DNA of 64,000 bases. Origin: DASRJG01 sp964647625. Its GTDB lineage: Bacteria > Acidobacteriota > Polarisedimenticolia > Polarisedimenticolales > DASRJG01. Where the stretch lies: positions 1 through 64,000 of the forward strand of contig CAZYHZ010000015.1 in NCBI GenBank assembly GCA_964647625.1, in the 5' to 3' direction. The translations under genes and the position numbers were made by a program. This document shows, piece after piece, positions 57,840 to 64,000 of the stretch (within the stretch, counting starts at the first letter, position 1; each line of letters begins with the position of its first letter). A model generated the notes under the pieces. The model had not been told where the DNA came from. It did no database searches and was given only the letters and a program-made list of their open reading frames with translations.

Positions 57840-58955
57840 TCAATCCAATTCGAGGATTTCCATCTTGTGGGCCTTTCGCCCGGCGCGCTCGGTCTTGGCG
57901 ACAGGCGGCTCGGCGATCAGCGCACGGGCCTTTTCGACGGTGCGCTCCGCCAGGGCGCGCGCGCCCTCGCGCAGGGCGGGGGACCGCTGCACGAACGCGA
58001 CGTTCCGCTCCATGTCCTCGGCCGACCAGCCGCGGCTGTGCGCGATGAACGGGAACTGCGGAACGTCGAAGCCGAGCTCCGTGAAGAACACGAGCATCTG
58101 CCCGGCGACGGCCTGGATGTTGTCCTGGCCGCCGGTCACGATGAACGACGCGGTCTTGTTCCGGATGAGGACGTTGTCCCGGATGGTGATCTGGTTCTGG
58201 ATGCAGTTCATCCGCTCGATCATCTTGAAATACAGCGAGCTCGCCGATCCCCAGCGAATGGGGGACGCCACGATGATTGCGTCGGCCCAGAAGACGAGCC
58301 CTTCGTAGATCTCGGTCATCTCGTCGGCGGCATCCATCTGGGTGATCGAGCACGGCCACGTGCAGGCCTGCGCGGATTTCGAGTAATACCCCTCGCAGTG
58401 CCGGAACTTCAGGTCGCGGACGCGGATCGTCTTCGTCTCGCAATCGAGCGCATCGGCGGCATGCTCGATCGCGACGTCGAGGAGGCAATCCGAGGTCGAA
58501 TAGCGCGGGTTCAGGACGTCCATCGCAGTCGTCGACAGGCCGAGCACGCGCACACGGCCGGGCGCGCGCTCGAGCTTCCGCGAGAGGGGATGCGGGTCGT
58601 GCGGCAGCTTGTTGCGCGTCGTCGCCGGGTTCAAGTTGATGAACAGCCGGCCGCCTTCTTCCTTCAGCTCGAAACGCGGCACGCGGTCGGCTTCGAATCC
58701 CGGCTCGCCCTCGCCCGTGACGCGGTGGAACTTCCAGTTGTGCCACGGGCAGACGACGTACCCGGCGTCGTCGCAGTGCCCGTCGCCGAGCGGGCCGCCG
58801 ACGTGGTTGCACACGCCGGAGATCGCGCCGAACCGTCCGTCGACAAAACTCAGGGCGATCTTCGTCCGCCCGATCGTGATCTGGCGGAGCGGTTTGCTCG
58901 ACAGCTCCTTGACGTCCCCCAGCTCGTGCCAGGACAGAGTGCTCTCCTCGCCCAT
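57840..58955 (-). CDS. Rieske [2Fe-2S] domain fused to a flavodoxin-fold FMN reductase
   Basis: Protein of 371 residues. Residues about 8-112 are a Rieske domain with both ligand pairs: Cys49-x-His51 (CNHVGG) and Cys69-x-x-His72 (CPWH). Residues about 130-330 are an NAD(P)H-dependent FMN-reductase-like flavodoxin fold with VLGLSTTAMD at the phosphate loop, EIYEGLVFWADAIIVASPI and FIVTGGQDN. The flavodoxin half also has extra cysteines (CEGYYSKSAQACTWPC) like iron-sulfur flavoproteins. The fusion puts NAD(P)H-to-FMN-to-2Fe-2S transfer in one chain. The partner and substrate are unknown. GGAGGACGAGGG precedes ATG 58955. Confidence 0.88.
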   Translation of the reverse strand: MGEESTLSWHELGDVKELSSKPLRQITIGRTKIALSFVDGRFGAISGVCNHVGGPLGDGHCDDAGYVVCPWHNWKFHRVTGEGEPGFEADRVPRFELKEEGGRLFINLNPATTRNKLPHDPHPLSRKLERAPGRVRVLGLSTTAMDVLNPRYSTSDCLLDVAIEHAADALDCETKTIRVRDLKFRHCEGYYSKSAQACTWPCSITQMDAADEMTEIYEGLVFWADAIIVASPIRWGSASSLYFKMIERMNCIQNQITIRDNVLIRNKTASFIVTGGQDNIQAVAGQMLVFFTELGFDVPQFPFIAHSRGWSAEDMERNVAFVQRSPALREGARALAERTVEKARALIAEPPVAKTERAGRKAHKMEILELD

Positions 58956-59032
58956 CCCTCGTCCTCCGGTTTCGTTTCGGCATTGTCCACTGGAAACGCG
59001 CGGGCTGATAGCATCATTCGGCGGAGGCCGCG

Positions 59033-60682
59033 ATGAAATCGATCGTACATGGTGCTGCGTGCGCGTTCCTGTTCGCCGCCGTCGCCTGCACGGCGAAACC
59101 CGCCCCTCCGGAGGCCAAGCCGATGACGCCGCAAAGGAGCAAGTACGCGGAGGTCGCGCTGACGTCCGATCTCTACGCGGCCCTCTCGGACACGGAGCGG
59201 GCGATGGTGCCGCTCCTCATCGACGCCTGCCGAGAGATGGATGCCATCTTCTGGCTCGAGGCGTACGGTGACAAGGACAAGCTGCTGTCGGGGATCGCGG
59301 ACCCTGCGACGCGCCGGTTCGTCGAGATCAACTACGGCCCGTGGGACCGGCTCCAGAACAACGCTCCCTTCCTGCCCGGTGTCTCCGAGAAGCCGAAGGG
59401 AGCCGGGTTCTACCCCGCGGACATCACGAAGGACGAGCTCGACGCCGCGGCCGGCACGTTGCCTGAATTGAAGGGCACCTACTCGATCGTCCGGCGCACT
59501 GGTGACGGAAAGCTGACCGCGGTGCCGTATCACACCGCCTTCGCCGAGCAGATCGGCCGCGCCGCGGCGAAGCTTCGCGAGGCCGCCGCCCTCGCGGAGG
59601 ATCCCGGTCTTCGCACCTATCTGGAGCTTCGCGCGAAGGCGCTCGAAACCGACGACTACCGGCCGAGCGATCTGGCGTGGATGGACATGAAGTCGAACGG
59701 ACTCGACGTCGTGATCGGCCCGATCGAAAACTACGAAGACCACCTCGAGGGGATCAGGACCACTCACGAAGGCTACGTGCTCCTCAAGGATCGACAGTGG
59801 AGCGAGCGCCTGACGAAGCTCGCCCGCTTCCTTCCCGAGCTGCAGCGCGGCCTGCCCGTGCCTCCGGAGTACAAGAAGGAGACGCCGGGGACGGATTCGG
59901 ATCTCAACGCGTACGACGCGGTCTACTACGCCGGAGACTGCAACGCGGGCTCGAAGACGATCGCGATCAACCTCCCGAACGACGAGCAGGTCCAGCTCCA
60001 GAAGGGAACCCGCCGCCTCCAGCTCAAGAACGCGATGCGCGCGAAGTTCGACGTCATCCTGCGCCCCATCGCCGATCGGCTGATCGCCGAGGACGAGCGC
60101 GGACACGTCAAGTTCGATGCGTTCTTCGAGAACGTGATGTTCCACGAGGTCGCGCACGGCCTCGGGATCAAGCAGACCATCAACGGGAAGGGGCCCGTGC
60201 GCGCGGCGTTGAAGGAGCAGGCGGGAGCGATCGAGGAAGGCAAGGCCGACGTCCTCGGGCTGTACCTCGTCACGAAGCTGAAGGAAAAGGGCGAGCTGCC
60301 CGGCGACGTCACGGACAATTTCGTCACGTTCCTGGCCGGGCTATTCCGCTCGGTCCGCTTCGGAGCGGCGGACGCCCACGGCCGGGCCAACCTCGCGCAG
60401 TTCTTATTCTTCCGGGATCGGGGCGCGTTCTCGCGCAATCCCGCGACCGGCACTTACCGTGTCGATCCGGAGAAGATGCGCGACGCGATGAACGCGATGT
60501 CGGAGAAGCTCCTCACCCTCCAGGGAAACGGCGATTACGACGGCGTCGTCGGATTCTTGCCGAAGGCGGGTTCGATCGACGAGACGCTGGCGGCGGACCT
60601 CGCCCGGCTCCAGAGCGCCGATATCCCCACGGACGTCACGTTCCGGCAGGGGATTGACGTGCTGAAAGGGCGAGTGAAGTAA
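59033..60682 (+). CDS. M49-like (dipeptidyl-peptidase III-type) zinc peptidase, exported
   Basis: Protein of 549 residues with a hydrophobic signal ending VACTA, possibly lipidated at Cys19. The zinc site is HEVAH at 371-375 and the third ligand lies in EEGKAD at 401-406. This is the order of M49 enzymes, but with the five-residue HExxH form instead of the six-residue HExxGH of classical DPP III. Known relatives with this motif are annotated as DPP III-like or hydrolase-associated zinc peptidases. Substrate unknown. GGAGG lies before ATG 59033. Divergent from the Rieske-flavodoxin gene with 77 bp between starts. Confidence 0.82.
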   Translation: MKSIVHGAACAFLFAAVACTAKPAPPEAKPMTPQRSKYAEVALTSDLYAALSDTERAMVPLLIDACREMDAIFWLEAYGDKDKLLSGIADPATRRFVEINYGPWDRLQNNAPFLPGVSEKPKGAGFYPADITKDELDAAAGTLPELKGTYSIVRRTGDGKLTAVPYHTAFAEQIGRAAAKLREAAALAEDPGLRTYLELRAKALETDDYRPSDLAWMDMKSNGLDVVIGPIENYEDHLEGIRTTHEGYVLLKDRQWSERLTKLARFLPELQRGLPVPPEYKKETPGTDSDLNAYDAVYYAGDCNAGSKTIAINLPNDEQVQLQKGTRRLQLKNAMRAKFDVILRPIADRLIAEDERGHVKFDAFFENVMFHEVAHGLGIKQTINGKGPVRAALKEQAGAIEEGKADVLGLYLVTKLKEKGELPGDVTDNFVTFLAGLFRSVRFGAADAHGRANLAQFLFFRDRGAFSRNPATGTYRVDPEKMRDAMNAMSEKLLTLQGNGDYDGVVGFLPKAGSIDETLAADLARLQSADIPTDVTFRQGIDVLKGRVK

Positions 60683-60741
60683 CAAACCTGCACGAACGCG
60701 AGCCGTTGTCTGGAGATCCGACATGATGGCGATCGGCCTCA

Positions 60742-63700
60742 TTACGGACAGGTTGTCGTGGTGCGCTGCGACCCGTTGCTATGCGTTCCGAACGTTCCGA
60801 TCCCGCAGGAGTTCTCTCCCCGCGACAGATACCAGAACCCGCTGCCGGGCGCCGGAACCGTGGCGTCCGTGAGCGTCGTCCCGGCGAGGTTGTCGAAGCA
60901 GGATTCGTCGCCACCGCCCGGACCCACCGGAAACGCTCCCGTGCTGCCGCGCACGACGTCGTAGAACGCTGCGTTCGCCACCGCGGACCAACCATAGGTC
61001 GACTTGTCGGAAGCGACGCTCAGGTTTTGAACTTCCGAAGGAGTCGCGATGACCGTGTGAACGCAGCCCGTGGTCGGATTGCACGAATCGTCGGTGCATG
61101 GATCGCCGTCGCTGCAGCTGATCGCAGGCCCGCCCTGACAGGTGTTCACGGGATCGGCGATCACGATCGAATCGACGTCCTGGCCCACCGTAGCGCCGGA
61201 GGTGTCGCTGCCGAGCCGCCATCGCAGGCGAATGGTCTGCCCGGCGGCGGCGGCCGGGAGGTTCAGAGTCGTCGTGAGATACGCCGGATAACCTGGTGAG
61301 GTGGAGCACCACGCCGAACGATTGCCGAGCGGATTCTGATAGTCCGGGCTGACCGTGCCTGTATAGCCCCCCGTGACGAAGCTCCCGCCGGCCGCCAGAA
61401 TGTCCGCATACGAGCCCGCCCCGACCTTGATCTCGAGCACTCCCGCGTCGAAGCAATTGTCGGGGTCGTCGAAACTCCACCGATTGCGAAACGTCAGCGT
61501 CGCAGCGGCCGAGCTGATCAGGATCGGGGGCGAATCCAGGACCTCGTCGCCGACCGCGTCGCTGTCCATTCCGAATGCCGAATTCGGCGCCGACTCGCTG
61601 CTCGCGTTGTGGGTGACCCAGACCCCCCCGGAGCCGACCACGGAGGACGCCCAGCCGGCGGGCAGGGCCGGGGCCGGGGTCGCGTCGAAGCTCTCGGCAA
61701 ACCGCGGCCCGCAGACGTCTCCGCTCGTGCATGGGTTTCCGTCGTCGCACGGGTTCGTGTTGCTGGTGAAGACGCAGCCGGTCGACGGGTCACAACTGTC
61801 GGTCGTGCAGGAATTCCCATCGTTGCAGACGATCGTGGTGCCGCGGCACGAGCCGCCGGCGCAGACGTCGCCCGAGGTGCAAGCGTTTCCGTCGTCACAG
61901 GGATTCGTGTTGTTCGTGTAAACGCAACCGGTCGTCGGATTGCAGCCGTCGGTCGTGCACGTGTTGCCGTCGTTGCAGACGAGCGCCGGCCCCGGCACGC
62001 ACGCTCCGTTGAAGCAGCTGTCGTTGACCGTGCAAACGCTCCCGTCGCTGCACGCCGCGAAATTATTGACGTGGTGGCAACCCACGAATGCCAGGCAGGA
62101 ATCGTCCGTGCACGGATTGTCGTCGTGGCAGTCGATGGTCCCCGAGCCGGGCCGACAGATCCCGCCCGAGCAGAAGTCACCCGTGTTGCACGGGTTGCCG
62201 TCGTCGCACGAGCTGGTGTTGGGGGCATGCAAGCACGTGCCGGCGGAGCAGCTGTCGTCCGTGCACACGTTGTGGTCGTCGCACTGAGCATCCGTCGAGC
62301 ACAACTGGGTTGTCACGAAGGCGTTGAAGTCGATCGCACCCCAACCGGTGGCGAAATCCCACGCGGGGCCCGCATTGGCTTGCGAGCCGTTCGGCAGCGT
62401 GCCGATGCTGCCCGACGTGACGTCGAACCAAACGTCGGAGCGGCCGTTTTGCGCGTAGAGCAGGTCCTGGAGGCGGCCGTAGCGCTGCTTTCCCGCGGCG
62501 TTGGGCGGCAACCCACCCCGCGCGATCAGCTCTTGCTCCACGACGGCGAGCGAGCCGGCGAAGACAGGGCTTGCGAAGCTCGTCCCGACATAGCCGCTGG
62601 TGAGCGCGCCGTTGAAATAAAAGGTGTAGGCGCCGGCACCGCCGGCATGGAGCGCAACGTCCGGAACGAGTCGATGATTGATCGTCGTCGGCACGTTCGT
62701 GCCGTGCTGCCACGACGGCAAGATGTTGAACGTTGCGCCATTGTTGCTCCAGCCGCCGCCTCCGCCCTGTCCGTTGGAAAGGTTCCAGGCCACCTCCGAC
62801 GTGCGCACACCGGAGCCGTCCACCGAGGCGATCGTGCCCCCGACCATCATCACTTCGGGGTCGTAGTCGGGGTACGAATACGGCTCGAGCGTAGCGCCCG
62901 AATCGCCGCTCGCCGCCATGTACGTGATCCCCTGCGCGCTCATGGACAAGTGCAGATTGTGCGCCGCCGTCGCCGTCGATGAGCCGAGATTCCATCCATA
63001 GCTCTCGGTGATGATGTCGGAGAGGTTGTCGTTCACCTCCGTCGTGAGGACGCCGATATAGTCGGCCGATCCACCGTCGTAGATTCGAAGCGTGCAGAGG
63101 GGGGCCATCCCGAGCACCATCTGGATGTCGAGATCGCCCTCCGCCCCGGGGCCGCCGGAACCGGCGCCGCCGCTGATCGGGACGACGGTCACGTTGCTGC
63201 CGATGCCGCCGGGAGGCGCCGGGAGGCCGTACTGCGTGTAATAGAGCGGCACATTGGTCAGACGGAAGCCGTCGAAGCTCGAAATCCCAACGGTGCGACC
63301 CTGGCCCTGCCTTCCTGCGCCATAGAGCGGCGCCAGGTCGTAGAGGGTTCGCGTTTGCGTCGGAGTCAATGCGCGAAGCTGGGGTTTCGTGAAACTCTCG
63401 AGCCCCGCCACGTCGATGACGTACGGCGCGATCGCCGACGGCAGCTTGACGTCCGACGTGTAGGAGAAAAATCGAGGATTCCCTGGTTCGTCGGGCCGGG
63501 ACGTTCGGAACTCATGGATCGTCGTGCGAAACGCCGACTCGGCCTGGGCCACCGTGCCTTCGGCCAGAATGCTGAGACGGTTCCGGCTGACCACGTTGAT
63601 CTTGAACCCCGACTCGCTGAGAAAATCCACGATGCTCTGCAACCTGTCCTGTGGCAGGCCAAAGCGTGCGCCGACTTCATCCGGCGTCAGAAACTTCAAG

Positions 63701-63954
63701 TAGTCCGGGCCGGCGGGATTGCTCACCTCGTCGACGAACGCCTGGATGCCGAGAGGGTCTCCGTAAGGCAGGCTCACCGCGAGATGGAGGGTCCGTGCCG
63801 GATCGGACCGACCCAGATCGATGGACCGTGCAACGACGCTTGGAGCGTGGATGGGTCGCGGATCGGCGGGGGCTGGCGTTTGTCCAAGAGCGATCGTCGC
63901 CAAGGGCCACGACAGGACGGCCGCGGCGACCGGTCCGAGGCGATTCCGATGCAT
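60742..63954 (-). CDS. Sedolisin (S53) serine-carboxyl peptidase with cysteine-rich repeats
   Basis: Secreted protein of 1070 residues. A signal peptide (1-24) and a pro-kumamolisin domain (about 45-190) precede the S53 domain (about 195-552). That domain has the catalytic Glu272 and Asp276 (EGDLDIQ), the oxyanion Asp351 (SGDSGA) and Ser459 (GTSFASPVFAG). From about 553 to 760 there are tandem cysteine-rich units built on D-D-G-N-P-C-T and D-x-C-x-P-x-T-G-C, like slime-mould CTDC repeats. A jelly-roll segment follows (about 765-950), another cysteine unit, and an FN3-like end. It is probably a surface or released acid protease. Nothing is seen in 63955-64000. Confidence 0.93.
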   Translation of the reverse strand: MHRNRLGPVAAAVLSWPLATIALGQTPAPADPRPIHAPSVVARSIDLGRSDPARTLHLAVSLPYGDPLGIQAFVDEVSNPAGPDYLKFLTPDEVGARFGLPQDRLQSIVDFLSESGFKINVVSRNRLSILAEGTVAQAESAFRTTIHEFRTSRPDEPGNPRFFSYTSDVKLPSAIAPYVIDVAGLESFTKPQLRALTPTQTRTLYDLAPLYGAGRQGQGRTVGISSFDGFRLTNVPLYYTQYGLPAPPGGIGSNVTVVPISGGAGSGGPGAEGDLDIQMVLGMAPLCTLRIYDGGSADYIGVLTTEVNDNLSDIITESYGWNLGSSTATAAHNLHLSMSAQGITYMAASGDSGATLEPYSYPDYDPEVMMVGGTIASVDGSGVRTSEVAWNLSNGQGGGGGWSNNGATFNILPSWQHGTNVPTTINHRLVPDVALHAGGAGAYTFYFNGALTSGYVGTSFASPVFAGSLAVVEQELIARGGLPPNAAGKQRYGRLQDLLYAQNGRSDVWFDVTSGSIGTLPNGSQANAGPAWDFATGWGAIDFNAFVTTQLCSTDAQCDDHNVCTDDSCSAGTCLHAPNTSSCDDGNPCNTGDFCSGGICRPGSGTIDCHDDNPCTDDSCLAFVGCHHVNNFAACSDGSVCTVNDSCFNGACVPGPALVCNDGNTCTTDGCNPTTGCVYTNNTNPCDDGNACTSGDVCAGGSCRGTTIVCNDGNSCTTDSCDPSTGCVFTSNTNPCDDGNPCTSGDVCGPRFAESFDATPAPALPAGWASSVVGSGGVWVTHNASSESAPNSAFGMDSDAVGDEVLDSPPILISSAAATLTFRNRWSFDDPDNCFDAGVLEIKVGAGSYADILAAGGSFVTGGYTGTVSPDYQNPLGNRSAWCSTSPGYPAYLTTTLNLPAAAAGQTIRLRWRLGSDTSGATVGQDVDSIVIADPVNTCQGGPAISCSDGDPCTDDSCNPTTGCVHTVIATPSEVQNLSVASDKSTYGWSAVANAAFYDVVRGSTGAFPVGPGGGDESCFDNLAGTTLTDATVPAPGSGFWYLSRGENSCGIGTFGTHSNGSQRTTTTCP

Positions 63955-64000
63955 GTCGCCGACCCTCCCAGGCGATCGCCGCCGAAAATCGCTTTCTGCG

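Noticed and set aside
61740..62290. Tandem DNA repeats considered as a CRISPR-like or satellite array
   Set aside because: They are in-frame codons of the cysteine-rich protein repeats of the sedolisin and have no constant spacer structure.

Overview
The window is 64 kb of GC-rich chromosomal DNA from a Gram-negative bacterium. Several genes encode outer-membrane barrels, an OmpA-type lipoprotein, an Omp85-type protein and a meso-DAP-type MurE. The VWA protein at 37934-38917 has the layout of the VWA family that is expanded in Acidobacteriota, and the mix of secreted peptidases with BlaI/BlaR1 also fits that phylum. Assignment to Acidobacteriota is an inference from gene content. No rRNA, tRNA, CRISPR array, phage or transposase gene was found. 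Two 100-N scaffold gaps (50738-50837 and 53309-53408) show that this is a draft, probably metagenomic, assembly.

Layout. 1-10254 (minus strand) is a division and cell-wall (dcw) cluster in the order mraZ-rsmH-ftsL-ftsI-murE-murF-mraY-ftsW-murG. Its genes are tightly overlapped, it is driven from a clear sigma70 promoter carrying three MraZ boxes, and murD is missing from its usual place. 10326-12205 (minus) is a two-gene operon of an XRE-TPR regulator and a small secreted protein. 12383-17143 is a translationally coupled run of histidine kinase, ligA and an NtrC-type regulator. It is followed by a sigma54 promoter in front of a lone receiver protein and a DegP/HtrA protease. 19408-24228 couples a second sigma54 regulator to a beta-oxidation thiolase and a FadJ-like multifunctional enzyme. 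24329-28831 holds an M1-type peptidase of visibly lower GC and ftsEX.

28832-42685 is mostly envelope: a peptidase-MA/beta-propeller/Omp85 fusion with a TPR partner, aroA, an outer-membrane barrel, a FadL porin next to a degenerate acyl-CoA-synthetase-like protein, the VWA protein, an OmpA-like lipoprotein, a bifunctional homocysteine methyltransferase/MTHFR and another barrel. 42682-49976 carries a zinc-ribbon response regulator coupled to a LysM-M23 lipoprotein, a tandem thioredoxin-fold protein, a HAD phosphatase, a PhzF-like isomerase and an active/inactive M16 peptidase pair. 50065-64000 holds a DUF1054-like protein, an aldehyde dehydrogenase homologue lacking two catalytic residues, a histidine phosphatase, DUF4382, PilZ and DUF4097 proteins, a BlaI/BlaR1-like pair with a well-formed operator, a Rieske-flavodoxin fusion with an ABM-domain partner, an M49-like zinc peptidase and a large sedolisin with cysteine-rich repeats.

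Functionally the window is dominated by envelope construction (dcw cluster, FtsEX, LysM-M23), envelope surveillance (DegP, two sigma54 activators, BlaI/BlaR1), fatty-acid uptake and oxidation (FadL, thiolase, FadJ) and extracytoplasmic proteolysis. Several genes lack a Shine-Dalgarno sequence and have a -10-like hexamer 6-11 nt before the start codon, which suggests leaderless transcripts.
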